Source: Bacteroidales bacterium
Lineage (GTDB): Bacteria > Bacteroidota > Bacteroidia > Bacteroidales > F082
Reading direction: 5' to 3'
DNA length: 53,116 nt
NCBI GenBank assembly: GCA_017645245.1
Contig: JAGCPG010000126.1
Span: 1-53,116 of the forward strand
A program made the position numbers and the translations under genes. The notes beneath the pieces were generated by a model. It was not told the origin of the DNA. It worked only from the letters and a program-made list of their open reading frames with translations, and ran no database searches. Below, piece after piece: positions 8,161 through 17,646 of this stretch. Numbering within the stretch: position 1 is the first letter of the stretch; each line of letters starts with the position of its first letter.

Positions 8161-10125
8161 TTATTTCCTTATCTTGAAGACGATAGGAATTGCTTCATTG
8201 CCATTCTCGAAATGGTAGACGGTATCGCTATCACCACTGACGTTAGTGCTCAACGTCATCACGTAGGTCTTCATGGGGGAGAACACCTTGAAGAACTCCG
8301 TATCGCTTGCGAAGATTTCAGTGACTCTCGTCACCGTGCGGGTAACCAGCACTTCGTTCGACGAAACAGCCTCTTCCAAGGTTTGGTCAGGCTTCAGCTC
8401 ATAGACATTCACCTCGTATTCCACCACGTCACCCTTGGTCACATTCTTGACACGGGTCCAGGAGACCGGGAACGAACCTGACATCTCCACTTCGGGCACC
8501 AAGGCGGGAAGTTGGTAATTCGCCGGCTCATAGATATCATCGCCAGTGCGATCCACGGGAGCCTTCCATTGCGGTGTGGTAAAGGCAGGAGCCTCGGAAT
8601 CGTCACCCCATTGGAAGAAGACTCCGTCGGTGCTTTCCAACTCATCCTTCACGAGCTCATACGATATGGTGTCGTGGATGTGCTCCGCAAACACTCCGTT
8701 GACATAGAAGGTGGTGTCGGCAACCGCATATTTCAAATACTCGGCCGAAAATGAGGTGGTCAGTTGCAGATAATAGAGATTGCCCTGTTTCAGCTTGTTA
8801 CCCCATCCAGTGAGGGTACGGGTAACCAATTCATGACTATCCTCTGGCACTTCTTCAATCTTTTGACTGTAGAGCGGCTTATTGCCGACGGTGCCCTCAA
8901 CGTCAACACCATTATAACGATAGAGATCCAACGAATAGGAGACATTCTTCATCATTTCGTGTTGTGCGAACCTTAAACCAACCTCAATATCATTAGTCAT
9001 AGGGATGGTATAGTAACCGTCGCTCTCCACATAATGGCGGCTGGGGACAAGCACAATCGAACCTTCATCTGGGATGGCTTCCTCAAGGATATCATCCAAT
9101 TGCGACACCTCTTCCAAACCGCCTTCCCACTGGGTCAGGCTATACCCTCCTTGTCCTCCTAATCCATCAAGACCGTCAATGTCATTATCAAGACCGCCTG
9201 CTCCATCTGGGATGGAACACCAATAGAAAGGCATCGGCTGGCTTTTGCCATCATTGGCGATATTGAAGGCCATTGATCTACTGCTGGCATTGATCAGAGT
9301 AGCCTCTACCTGTGCCACATAAAGCGCTCCCTTTTCCAGCCGCACCTTGACGTCACGCAGGGTATCCAATACCGCGAAGGTTTTGTTGCCCACCTCAGTG
9401 GCGAAGATGGTAGGATTAATCTTGATGGCATCCTGATAGTTCTGGCCATTCAGCACCTTTACCACTCTCAAATTATAATTGAAGCGGGGAGTTTTTTCAT
9501 TACAGTTGGAGATGACGGGAGTCCATAAGAAATTGATTTTCCTCATGGGCGACAGCACCATGGCTCCATTCAAAGCCATCTGGGCACCTGCCAAAGGCGA
9601 CACCAGTTCAGGTGCGGAGCCTGAATAGCAGACTTCGTACGAAGAACAAGGTCCGAGGGAGATCGGAACTCGTTCCGGATTATCCTTATCTATCCAGAGA
9701 TAGACATCAATGCAAAGCTGATATGTGCCTTCGGGAAGTAGTTGTGAGTTGATGGGGTTGCTGAAATCAACATTGGTTTTCTTACGGCCCCGCAACTGCG
9801 ACAGCATGTCATCCTTACTCATGTGGTTGATTCCCGCACTAAGAGTGAGTTTTTCCTTAGGTGCCTTGGTCGGATCAGTGCGAATATAGAAGGATTCGTC
9901 ATTGAGCGAATAGTCAATATCAAAAAAGACTTCAAGATTATCCGCACCCACCAGATTACACGTTATGTCAAAGTAACGGAACGGATCGTCCAAATAGTTG
10001 GTTGCTGTCGTAGGAAGGACACGAACCTTTTGTCGCACATTCACCGTAACAGTCTGTGCCGACACGGTCGTTAGTTCCGTAACAAGAATAACAGCCAAGA
10101 TTAGAATTCGAAAAATGTGTTTCAT
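8161..10125 (-). CDS. TANFOR-like secreted surface protein
   Basis: A 654-residue protein with a signal peptide ending near VSAQ. The first 230 residues match what I recall of the TANFOR domain of Bacteroidota surface proteins: an LPEGTYQLC segment, a paired-Cys region around LGPCSSYEVC, and SPLAGAQM leading into a fibronectin-III-like stretch. The remainder shows repeated FnIII-like beta segments with a WTRV-type motif near the C-terminus. I see no membrane anchor apart from the signal peptide. It is 31 bp downstream of a beta-barrel gene on the same strand and is likely its partner, so an outer-surface assembly is plausible. Its function is unknown. Confidence 0.6.
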   Translation of the reverse strand: MKHIFRILILAVILVTELTTVSAQTVTVNVRQKVRVLPTTATNYLDDPFRYFDITCNLVGADNLEVFFDIDYSLNDESFYIRTDPTKAPKEKLTLSAGINHMSKDDMLSQLRGRKKTNVDFSNPINSQLLPEGTYQLCIDVYLWIDKDNPERVPISLGPCSSYEVCYSGSAPELVSPLAGAQMALNGAMVLSPMRKINFLWTPVISNCNEKTPRFNYNLRVVKVLNGQNYQDAIKINPTIFATEVGNKTFAVLDTLRDVKVRLEKGALYVAQVEATLINASSRSMAFNIANDGKSQPMPFYWCSIPDGAGGLDNDIDGLDGLGGQGGYSLTQWEGGLEEVSQLDDILEEAIPDEGSIVLVPSRHYVESDGYYTIPMTNDIEVGLRFAQHEMMKNVSYSLDLYRYNGVDVEGTVGNKPLYSQKIEEVPEDSHELVTRTLTGWGNKLKQGNLYYLQLTTSFSAEYLKYAVADTTFYVNGVFAEHIHDTISYELVKDELESTDGVFFQWGDDSEAPAFTTPQWKAPVDRTGDDIYEPANYQLPALVPEVEMSGSFPVSWTRVKNVTKGDVVEYEVNVYELKPDQTLEEAVSSNEVLVTRTVTRVTEIFASDTEFFKVFSPMKTYVMTLSTNVSGDSDTVYHFENGNEAIPIVFKIRK

Positions 10126-10156
10126 ATCAAGATCTTATTTTATGTTCTAAAGGTTA

Positions 10157-12121
10157 TTATCTTTTCTTTGACTTAATCAAACGCGAAGCGAATGTATAGC
10201 TGTATTCCACCATGACACGCAGATCGGTATCGACAGCCACGTGCTGGCCAATGATGACGTTATCGCTATAATTGCTGACAGCAAAATAAATGGACGCATT
10301 GTGGCGATCCTTGTAGTTCAACGAGGCACCCAGGCTGGAGGCCACGGAGAAGTCGTTGGTGATCGTGGAACCGACTTTTGCGTTCGTGCCTCGGGCAAGG
10401 TAGTTCAACACTCTTTTCTCCGAATCCGACAATTCTTCCTGTTCGGTTTCCATGATATTGAAAGCCGTCACCACCCTGGCATTGCCCGAAAGCACCAGGT
10501 CTTCCTTCTGAATAAAGTTATAGCTGGTGCCAAAGGTGAAGCCATGGGACTTATAGTCGTTGCCCGGAGAATAGTCATTGCCCGGGGAGTGGGTCAGGGA
10601 GTAGTCGTAATTGGCATCTAGTGAGAGCCTTATGCTGGATAGATAGACTTCATAACCGCCGCCGAAACTCATTGTGGTGACGTTGAAACTCGATGCATCC
10701 AACAACTTATTGCGGTTCTTGCTCTGCAAGTAATTGAAATTCAAGCTGAAGGTATGGTCGTTATGAAGCGACAAGGTGTAGCTGGGTGAGAAGTCGAAAG
10801 AATGGGTGAGTTGGTCAATGCGAGAATCCACAGGAACTTCCATCACGCCGTTAAGCTGTTTCTGCATCACAGCATAATACGTGAGTGACAAGGCTACGCT
10901 TTCACCTATGAAATTGTTCCAACTGGCAGAATAAGAACTAACCTGATTGGTGTAAATCTGTTTTTTATCCAAATTGTCACGTTGCAGATAGCCATTCAAG
11001 TTCAGGAAAGCGGTATTGTGGAACAGCGAAGTGGACACATTGCCACCGACAGTCTGGGAGTTTTGGTTGAATCCGTTGGCACCCAAAGAGATATAGTTGG
11101 GTTGCACAAAGCGGTAAGTAAGCGTGGCGTTGACCGGCTTGACGTTCACATTCAGCAAAGCGTCGCCGGCAAAGTGGAACTCACTTCCGAAACGAGGATT
11201 GAAAAGGCCCGTTTTGCGCACTGTGCTCAGGAGCGAATTAACGGTTGCGATCTTATTGCTTTCACCGTCCAGCTCCATGTCCTCACGCGAAATGTCGGGA
11301 GTAAACAAACTGACGCCCAGGTTGGACTCAAACGTCACGCTTTTGCCAAAGGTGAAATGCGCCTTCATACCCATAGCCAAGTTTTCTTTACCCATAATGG
11401 AGTCACGCGCCCAGAGCGTGGTGTCATACCCATCGTCTATATACCATTCCGTCGGTAAACTGCCGAGGTCATCCATGGCATGAAGCACACTGAAATCCAC
11501 ATAGTTTCGGAAACTACCGATAGCAAAATGGGCGGCGTATGCCTTGCGCTCGAACTGAGGCATGGTAGTATAAGCCACATTGTTCATGCTCAGCAAGTCA
11601 TCTGAAAGATATTGGATGGCTTTGAGTCCATTGAGCTCCTGATTGAATTTAGTGCGTCGGTTGAAAGAACCATAAAAACCTCCGAAGCGGAACATGCTAC
11701 CCCGGTATTCCATACCAACGCCATTGAAAGAAATGCCGTTATACGTATAGTTGGAGTAATTCAAGCTGGACGTACCTAAATAAAAAGTGAATTTCTTCCA
11801 CATGGGCCTGACGCTAATCGTGAAATCAGGATTGGAAAACCTAAACCGCTCGGCACTGTTGTTTATGAAATTCAAACTCACCGGAATGCTGATCTTGTAG
11901 AGATTGAAAGTCATATTGGCGTATGCAGTGGTCGAGAACGGCGAACTGTAATACTGGTCGTTACTGTTCCACGAAGAGGTGATCTGTGTCCCGACCGTAC
12001 CCGAGGTGGTCAGCGGGTCAATGATGGTGTGATCGTCTGTGTTCTGGGCCCATGAGGTAATTGGAAGGCCGAACAACAGCGTAAAACAAAGCAAGTTCAA
12101 TAAGAGTATATGACGTTTCAT
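10157..12121 (-). CDS. outer-membrane beta-barrel protein, partner of TANFOR-like protein
   Basis: A 654-residue protein with a signal peptide (cleavage after SWAQ). It is rich in alternating aromatic/polar strands (for example SLNYSNYTYN and VEYSYTFASR near the C-terminus), typical of a large outer-membrane barrel. I do not recognise a named family, and no TonB box or plug is evident. A duplicated SPGNDY hexapeptide (near 10555-10590) lies in a probable extracellular loop. It heads a minus-strand set with the TANFOR-like protein and holB. By context it may anchor or assemble the TANFOR-like protein at the cell surface; this is inference. Confidence 0.6.
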   Translation of the reverse strand: MKRHILLLNLLCFTLLFGLPITSWAQNTDDHTIIDPLTTSGTVGTQITSSWNSNDQYYSSPFSTTAYANMTFNLYKISIPVSLNFINNSAERFRFSNPDFTISVRPMWKKFTFYLGTSSLNYSNYTYNGISFNGVGMEYRGSMFRFGGFYGSFNRRTKFNQELNGLKAIQYLSDDLLSMNNVAYTTMPQFERKAYAAHFAIGSFRNYVDFSVLHAMDDLGSLPTEWYIDDGYDTTLWARDSIMGKENLAMGMKAHFTFGKSVTFESNLGVSLFTPDISREDMELDGESNKIATVNSLLSTVRKTGLFNPRFGSEFHFAGDALLNVNVKPVNATLTYRFVQPNYISLGANGFNQNSQTVGGNVSTSLFHNTAFLNLNGYLQRDNLDKKQIYTNQVSSYSASWNNFIGESVALSLTYYAVMQKQLNGVMEVPVDSRIDQLTHSFDFSPSYTLSLHNDHTFSLNFNYLQSKNRNKLLDASSFNVTTMSFGGGYEVYLSSIRLSLDANYDYSLTHSPGNDYSPGNDYKSHGFTFGTSYNFIQKEDLVLSGNARVVTAFNIMETEQEELSDSEKRVLNYLARGTNAKVGSTITNDFSVASSLGASLNYKDRHNASIYFAVSNYSDNVIIGQHVAVDTDLRVMVEYSYTFASRLIKSKKR

Positions 12122-12235
12122 GGCAAAAAGTTATGTTATCACTGTTTTTGTTCTGCAATATTAGGAATTAAAAAAATAATGTGCAAGAATTCGTGAATTT
12201 TTTCAGTATTGGGAGGCGTTCTTTGGCCGTTTTTG

Positions 12236-12243
12236 TATCTTTG
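12236..12243 (+). promoter_or_regulatory. lysS promoter -7 box TATCTTTG
   Basis: The box matches TAnnTTTG exactly and lies 20 bp before the lysS ATG. A -33 element is not clear; a TATTG at 12208-12212 is somewhat too far upstream. Confidence 0.55.
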
Positions 12244-12263
12244 CAACCAAATTTCAACGTATT

Positions 12264-13976
12264 ATGTTAAGCGAACAGGAACAAATCAGACGCAATTCGT
12301 TGGCCGAACTCTACAAGTTGGGCATCAACCCTTATCCACAGGCCGCCTTCCCGGTGAATGTGTTCACCACTGACATCCTTGAACAATTCGACGACAACAA
12401 CTCCGAACAGTTTCAAGAGGTTACCCTTGCCGGCCGCATCATGAGCCGCCGTATCATGGGTGCCGCTTCATTCTGCGAGCTGCAGGACTCGAAAGGCCGC
12501 ATCCAGCTTTACGTGAAGCGTGACGAGATTTGCCCCGACGAGGATAAGACGATGTACAACACCGTTTTCAAGCGTCTCTTGGACATCGGCGATTTTATCG
12601 GCGTGAAAGGCTTTGCCTTCCGCACCCAAATGGGCGAGATTTCCGTCCACGTGAAGGAGATGACCGTGCTGAGCAAGTCGCTGAGACCCCTGCCCATCGT
12701 GAAGGAGAAGGACGGCGTGAAGTACGACGAATTCAACGACCCCGAGCTGCGCTACCGTATGCGTTACGTTGACCTCGTGGTGAACGAAAAGGTGAAGGAC
12801 ATCTTCATCACCCGCACCCGCATCATCGACAGCATCCGCCGCTTCTTCAACGAGAGCGGCTACCTCGAGGTGGAGACTCCAGTGCTGCAGGCCATTCCGG
12901 GTGGTGCCACGGCTCGTCCGTTTGTCACCCATCATAATGCGCTGAACATCCCGATGTACCTTCGAATCGCCGATGAACTCTACCTGAAGCGCCTCATTGT
13001 AGGCGGCTTCGAGGGCGTGTATGAGTTCTCGCGCAACTTCCGCAATGAGGGCATGGACCGCACCCACAACCCTGAATTTACTGGGCTTGAGATCTATGTT
13101 GCCTACAAGGATTACCTCTGGATGATGGACTATACCGAGGCCATGATTGAGCGTGCCGTCACCGAAGTGCTGGGCACCGACACCGTGAAGGTCGGCGAAC
13201 ATGAAATATGCTTCAAACGTCCCTTTAAGCGAATTACTATGATCGATAGTATCAAGGAAAAAACTAGCATAGATATAACTGGCATGGATGAGGCACAGCT
13301 GCGCAGTGTTTGCCAACAACTTGACATTGAAGTGGACGCCTCCATGGGCAAGGGTAAGTTGATCGACGAGATTTTCGGCGCGAAGTGCGAGGGCACCTAT
13401 ATCCAGCCCACCTTCATCACGGATTATCCCGTGGAAATGTCGCCGCTCTGCAAGCGTCACCGCAACAATCCCGAACTCACCGAGCGCTTCGAGCTGATGG
13501 TGAACGGCAAGGAATTGGCCAACGCTTACACCGAGCTTAACGATCCCATTGACCAGCGCGCCCGTTTCGAGGAACAGATGAAACTCAGCGAGCGTGGCGA
13601 CGACGAAGCCATGTTCATCGACCAGGACTTCCTGCGCGCCCTCGAGTATGGCATGCCGCCAACTTCCGGCATGGGCATCGGCATCGACCGTTTAGTTATG
13701 CTTCTCACTGGTCAGACCGCCATCCAAGAGGTGCTGCTGTTCCCCATGATGCGCCCCGAGAAAGTCGTGAAGAACGCCACCAAGGAAGATTTCATGGCAC
13801 TGGGCATGGCCGAAACATGGGCAACTTTGTTGCTCTCCAACGGCTACAACACCATCGAACAGCTGAAAGCTGAGAAGCCTTCCGCCCTGCGCGAAAAGCT
13901 GAACGGACTCCGCAAAAAGAACAAACTTGACATTCCCGCTCTGCAACTCGAAGACGTCGAGGCTTGGATCCAATAA
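12264..13976 (+). CDS. lysS: lysyl-tRNA synthetase, class II
   Basis: A 570-residue class II lysyl-tRNA synthetase that charges tRNA-Lys. It has an N-terminal OB-fold anticodon-binding domain and a class II catalytic core. Motif 2 is visible as [15 protein letters not shown] (about 259-273) and motif 3 as GMGIGIDR (about 470). A C-terminal tail of about 65 residues goes beyond the usual 500-residue length and looks like a helix-hairpin-helix extension, as in other Bacteroidota LysRS that I recall. A short patch at 13225-13290 uses AT-rich codons (ATA, ACT, AGT) unlike the rest of the gene. The 110-bp spacer that follows holds only a weak T-run/A-run (13987-14003) that could act as a terminator. 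Confidence 0.96.
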   Translation: MLSEQEQIRRNSLAELYKLGINPYPQAAFPVNVFTTDILEQFDDNNSEQFQEVTLAGRIMSRRIMGAASFCELQDSKGRIQLYVKRDEICPDEDKTMYNTVFKRLLDIGDFIGVKGFAFRTQMGEISVHVKEMTVLSKSLRPLPIVKEKDGVKYDEFNDPELRYRMRYVDLVVNEKVKDIFITRTRIIDSIRRFFNESGYLEVETPVLQAIPGGATARPFVTHHNALNIPMYLRIADELYLKRLIVGGFEGVYEFSRNFRNEGMDRTHNPEFTGLEIYVAYKDYLWMMDYTEAMIERAVTEVLGTDTVKVGEHEICFKRPFKRITMIDSIKEKTSIDITGMDEAQLRSVCQQLDIEVDASMGKGKLIDEIFGAKCEGTYIQPTFITDYPVEMSPLCKRHRNNPELTERFELMVNGKELANAYTELNDPIDQRARFEEQMKLSERGDDEAMFIDQDFLRALEYGMPPTSGMGIGIDRLVMLLTGQTAIQEVLLFPMMRPEKVVKNATKEDFMALGMAETWATLLLSNGYNTIEQLKAEKPSALREKLNGLRKKNKLDIPALQLEDVEAWIQ

Positions 13977-14027
13977 TCGGACTTGCTTTTTTTTATAAAA
14001 AAACATTTCTGATTGTCGTAAATTTTC

Positions 14028-14035
14028 TATTTTTG
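14028..14035 (+). promoter_or_regulatory. -7 box TATTTTTG of the polysaccharide operon
   Basis: An exact TAnnTTTG box 51 bp before the first gene of the ten-gene polysaccharide run. No other convincing box was seen inside the run, where spacing is tight. It is therefore the best candidate for the operon promoter. Confidence 0.5.
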
Positions 14036-14048
14036 CACCTTTAAATAG

Positions 14049-14070
14049 GCGTCGCCGAAATAAGCGACGC
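14049..14070 (+). promoter_or_regulatory. leader hairpin of the polysaccharide operon
   Basis: GCGTCGC (14049-14055) pairs with GCGACGC (14064-14070) around an 8-nt loop, starting about 8 nt after the predicted transcription start. No T-run follows, so it is not an intrinsic terminator. It could stabilise the mRNA or bind a regulator. No UpxY/NusG-like gene accompanies it. Confidence 0.45.
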
Positions 14071-14086
14071 ATGAAATAGGATTGGC

Positions 14087-15001
14087 ATGGCCTCAGACGA
14101 AACAACCGGCAAAAAAAGTGTTCTCACGCGAGCAGGCATACTCGTCAAGCATCTTACTGGCATTCAGGACTTATCCGAATCCAGAAAGAAGCTGAAAAAA
14201 CGTGTCGGGCGTCTTATCTGGCATCGCCACTATACCGCCGCCGAACTTGTGGGGCTCATGCAGGAAATGGGGATGAAAGAAGGCAGTGTGGTGTGCATCC
14301 ATGCCTCAATGAGAGAATTCTACAATTACCGAGGGACGGCAAAAGAGCTCATCGAGGAGATCATGCGTGTGATCACTCCAAAAGGCACTTTGATGATGCC
14401 CGCCATGGTGTTTAAAGATCCCAAAGTGCTCTTGAAGACAGATCACATCTTTGATCCCAAAAATGACAAGACTGAGGCGGGGTATCTTGCTGAGACCTTC
14501 CGAAAGATGGACGGCGTCAAGCGCAGCATCAACGCTCGGCAATCAGTGTGCGCTTGGGGAGCGCAGGCAGACTATCTCACCCGCGACCATCATCGGGGTG
14601 CCAACTGCTGGGACGAGTATTCCCCATGGTATAGGCTTTGCGAACTGGACGGTCTGGTCTTCAACTTGGGCCTGCCACGCTTGTTCATGGGAACCTTCAA
14701 CCACTGCGTCGAGGGACTTTTGGCCCGCGAACATCCCTATTGGGCCAAGTTTTTCAACAAGCGGATGACGTTTCGTTATCGTGATGAGGATGGACAAATC
14801 CAGTCCTACACTGCCGACGAGAGCTTTATCGAAACCCGCGATTACAAACCTAAAATCACGCGCCACTTTGGCTCCGACATCTATAAGATCCGTAGAATCT
14901 CCAATCTCGAGGTTAAACTTTTCCATGCCAAACCTTGCCTTGACATCATGCTCGATCTTGGCCGCAAGGGTATTAGCATGTATGTCGTTCCGAAACCATA
15001 G
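14087..15001 (+). CDS. AAC(3)-like acyltransferase in polysaccharide locus
   Basis: A 304-residue member of the antibiotic N-acetyltransferase (AAC(3)) fold. Family features are VVCIHASM (about 69), GTLMMPAM, KTEAGYLAETFRKM and SVCAWG. The stretch where resistance enzymes have a Ser-x-His-Pro sequence reads SINARQS here, so one conserved His is missing; an NHCVE motif remains near 205. As first gene of a polysaccharide operon it more likely acylates an amino sugar than an antibiotic. Such homologues are common in O-antigen and capsule loci. ATG 14087 is the start; the next gene begins about 20 bp downstream. Confidence 0.75.
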   Translation: MASDETTGKKSVLTRAGILVKHLTGIQDLSESRKKLKKRVGRLIWHRHYTAAELVGLMQEMGMKEGSVVCIHASMREFYNYRGTAKELIEEIMRVITPKGTLMMPAMVFKDPKVLLKTDHIFDPKNDKTEAGYLAETFRKMDGVKRSINARQSVCAWGAQADYLTRDHHRGANCWDEYSPWYRLCELDGLVFNLGLPRLFMGTFNHCVEGLLAREHPYWAKFFNKRMTFRYRDEDGQIQSYTADESFIETRDYKPKITRHFGSDIYKIRRISNLEVKLFHAKPCLDIMLDLGRKGISMYVVPKP

Positions 15002-15020
15002 CTAATTGAAATTTGAGAAG

Positions 15021-16382
15021 ATGAAATTGATACAGAAAAATATTGGAGGCAGCTCACTTTTCAGGAATACGCTGAAAATGTCAGCCACTAATGTGCTGAT
15101 GTATTTCATCCCAGTCATTGTCACCCCTATTCTGTCACGCATGTATCCCCAGGAATCGTTTGGCGAGTGGGGTGTCTTCTACAGCGTGATTTCGATTTTG
15201 GGTGTAGCCATGTTCTTTGGCTATGAGAACGCAATCGTCAAAGCGGAAAGCGAACAGGACTCACGGCATCTCGGCATCATTTGCCTGGTCATCAGTCTTT
15301 TCACCATTACCCTGACATTTCTCGTCTTCAAGGCGGGAAGTGCCCTGGGCATCAGGTTTTTCCAGACATTCCCCCAGCAATGGCTGCTTTACATCTACCT
15401 TGTCCTCTACGCTCTTTACATGATTCTGTACAATTTCTGCAACCGGCAGGAGATGTATAATGCGCTAGCCATTTCACATATTGTTCGCGGAGGAAGCCAA
15501 GCCTTGCTGCGCATCTTGTTTGGTCTGGTAATTCTTGGCACGATCAACGGTCTCATTTTTGGTACCACTTTGGCACAGGCTTTGACCGTCGTATTTTTCG
15601 CGATTTGTTTGCGTAAGTTCCTGAGTGATTCGGGGTGGACCCACATCAGCAAGAAACGGATCAAGGAATTGCTCTATATCAACCGTCGTTTCCCCATGTT
15701 CGATGCTCCCGCAAGCGTCCTGGCGTTCACGGCTTTCCAATCCCCGACCCTGATTCTCAGCCAATACTTCAGCAAGGCCGAAGTCGGTTGTTTTTCCATT
15801 GTCATCCAACTGCTGCTGCTTCCCATGTCCTTCATCGGAGCCGCCATGGGAAAGGTTTACTATCAGCAGTTGTGCCAAGTGCGAAACGATGCCGCTGCCA
15901 TTCGCCAAATCAGCAAAAAGGTTGTTGACACGGTATGCATCATTTCCATCTTACCTTTGCTGTTTCTGGCAGTGGGCGGCGACAAGCTCCTTGTCATCTT
16001 CCTTGGCGAGAAGTGGGTTACCGCTGGCGCCGTAGCCCTTTGCCTTGCGCTTTGGTCCTTCCCGACCGTCCTGTCCCAACCTATGGTTCCGTTATACAGG
16101 ACTTTGGATCGTCAGAAAAACCTGCTATTGTTCAACGCCCTTTATTTTGTCGGCGGCGTTGGATCCATTGTTTACGGTTGCCTCACAGCCAAGCCGCTTT
16201 GCATCATCCTGCTCATCTTTTCGCTCGTGACAGCAATCTGCAAATTCTGCATGTTTATGAATCTACTCAAGCTTAGCGGATTAAAGTTCCGCGAGTTGAA
16301 CAAATACATCCTTTGCCTTTGGATAATAAGCATCATTATTTTGGCGATTCGCCTAAAAGATATTGTATTATTGAACTGTTGA
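15021..16382 (+). CDS. Wzx-type polysaccharide flippase
   Basis: About 453 residues with roughly 12 to 14 hydrophobic segments. It belongs to the MOP/oligosaccharide flippase group. The N-terminal pattern (LFRNTLKMSATNVLMYFIPV, then SRMYPQESFGEWGVF) is typical of Wzx. It should move undecaprenyl-linked repeat units across the inner membrane. I chose ATG at 15021; an in-frame TTG at 15006 would only add five residues right after the preceding gene. It is followed 4 bp later by the polymerase gene. Confidence 0.85.
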   Translation: MKLIQKNIGGSSLFRNTLKMSATNVLMYFIPVIVTPILSRMYPQESFGEWGVFYSVISILGVAMFFGYENAIVKAESEQDSRHLGIICLVISLFTITLTFLVFKAGSALGIRFFQTFPQQWLLYIYLVLYALYMILYNFCNRQEMYNALAISHIVRGGSQALLRILFGLVILGTINGLIFGTTLAQALTVVFFAICLRKFLSDSGWTHISKKRIKELLYINRRFPMFDAPASVLAFTAFQSPTLILSQYFSKAEVGCFSIVIQLLLLPMSFIGAAMGKVYYQQLCQVRNDAAAIRQISKKVVDTVCIISILPLLFLAVGGDKLLVIFLGEKWVTAGAVALCLALWSFPTVLSQPMVPLYRTLDRQKNLLLFNALYFVGGVGSIVYGCLTAKPLCIILLIFSLVTAICKFCMFMNLLKLSGLKFRELNKYILCLWIISIIILAIRLKDIVLLNC

Positions 16383-16386
16383 TTTT

Positions 16387-17646
16387 ATGGAAATATCATC
16401 CGATAAACTTCTACCCACACTGAATTTTGTGCTAGCCATTGTTGGTTACCAGTTTGTGACCAGTTTGGCAATGCCTTTCATTGGGGTTGATGTTGAAGGC
16501 GCCTCAAATATTGTGACAGTACCTTATCGTTTGTTCTCTATATTGCTTGCCACAACCGTCATTGTTCAAAGCCTTTTCAAGGGTTTTGTGGTTCTGAAGA
16601 ACAACCGCACAATTGTATTGTTTGTCATCTTTTGGATTTTGTTCCTCATCCGCCTCTTCTACGATTTGAAAATTCGCACGGATTTTTATATTCAACCGCG
16701 TGAGGCGGCCCGTATCTGGCTATTTGCCCTCCTGCTATGCCTCTATAACGGCTTTTCTGTCGCAGTCAGCTACAAGAAGATTGATTTACAATTAGCCTTC
16801 CGTCTTACAGCTTTTGCCTTGCTAATCAGCCTTATCTTCTCACTATTGTTCAACCCACTCCTTTTGTCCAGCGGTGAGGAGATCGATACCCGAGTGGACG
16901 GCAATGTCGCACTGACCACCATCACCTTTGGACAGATGGGTATGTCTGCCATCGTTATTGGAGCCTGTATGCTATTTACCGAACGAAAGTTGCTTTTCAA
17001 GTACGCCATTCCATTCTTGCTCATTGTTGTCGGTTTCTTGATCAGTCTACGATCCGGCAGCCGCGGTCCTTTGTTCTGCCTCGCCGTCATCGTCATGTAT
17101 GCTGTGATCACAAGAACCAAGAGACCTATCATCGGATTCATGTTGGCTTTTCTGCTCTTGGTGTTGATCGTCATCTTTTTACGGCAAATCTTAATGATAA
17201 TTGCGCACATTGCTCCGTATTTGGCTGAAAGATTGGAATATACGACTTCCAACGAAGAACGAGCCATACTGTTGCGAACAGCTTGGGAAAAATTCCTAAA
17301 CAATCCCGTTACCGGAGACAGTTTTGCCCTTACTTACATCGACGGATCATACACCTATTCCCACAACATGATTCTTGACGCCTTCATGAGTACGGGATTT
17401 TTTGGCGGTATGATCTTTCTTATCATGTATGTTTCGGCAACTATTGACGGCTATAAATTGCTAAGGTTCGACAGAAAACAATACATGTGGATCGTATTCC
17501 TCCTCATCCAACAAATGGCGTCAGGCATGTTGTCGGGCGCATTTTATCTGTCACCTATCCTCAGCATCCTCATCCTATATGTAGGCCTAGCCTCTGTAAA
17601 CCATTCAACTGAACAGAAATCTCTTAGTCTCGACCATAAACAATGA
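16387..17646 (+). CDS. O-antigen/capsule polymerase (Wzy-like)
   Basis: A 419-residue polytopic protein with about 10 to 12 membrane spans and a larger loop near residues 270-330. A SGSRGP motif (about 220) resembles the conserved region of the O-antigen polymerase/ligase family. It probably polymerises flipped repeat units in the periplasm. A ligase is possible, but the neighbouring flippase favours Wzy. Base use is more AT-rich than in wecB and wecC. Its stop overlaps the wecB start by 4 nt. Confidence 0.75.
   Translation: MEISSDKLLPTLNFVLAIVGYQFVTSLAMPFIGVDVEGASNIVTVPYRLFSILLATTVIVQSLFKGFVVLKNNRTIVLFVIFWILFLIRLFYDLKIRTDFYIQPREAARIWLFALLLCLYNGFSVAVSYKKIDLQLAFRLTAFALLISLIFSLLFNPLLLSSGEEIDTRVDGNVALTTITFGQMGMSAIVIGACMLFTERKLLFKYAIPFLLIVVGFLISLRSGSRGPLFCLAVIVMYAVITRTKRPIIGFMLAFLLLVLIVIFLRQILMIIAHIAPYLAERLEYTTSNEERAILLRTAWEKFLNNPVTGDSFALTYIDGSYTYSHNMILDAFMSTGFFGGMIFLIMYVSATIDGYKLLRFDRKQYMWIVFLLIQQMASGMLSGAFYLSPILSILILYVGLASVNHSTEQKSLSLDHKQ

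Noticed and set aside
10555-10590. SPGNDY duplication in the barrel protein as part of the heptamer family
   Set aside because: It is an 18-bp unit of different sequence, a local duplication only.
14087-15001. Aminoglycoside-resistance gene
   Set aside because: The fold matches AAC(3), but the gene opens a polysaccharide operon and lacks a conserved His motif. A sugar acyltransferase is more likely.
15006-15020. TTG start for the flippase, and a similar TTG start at 21104 for the glycosyltransferase
   Set aside because: In both cases an ATG five codons later gives a normal N-terminus.
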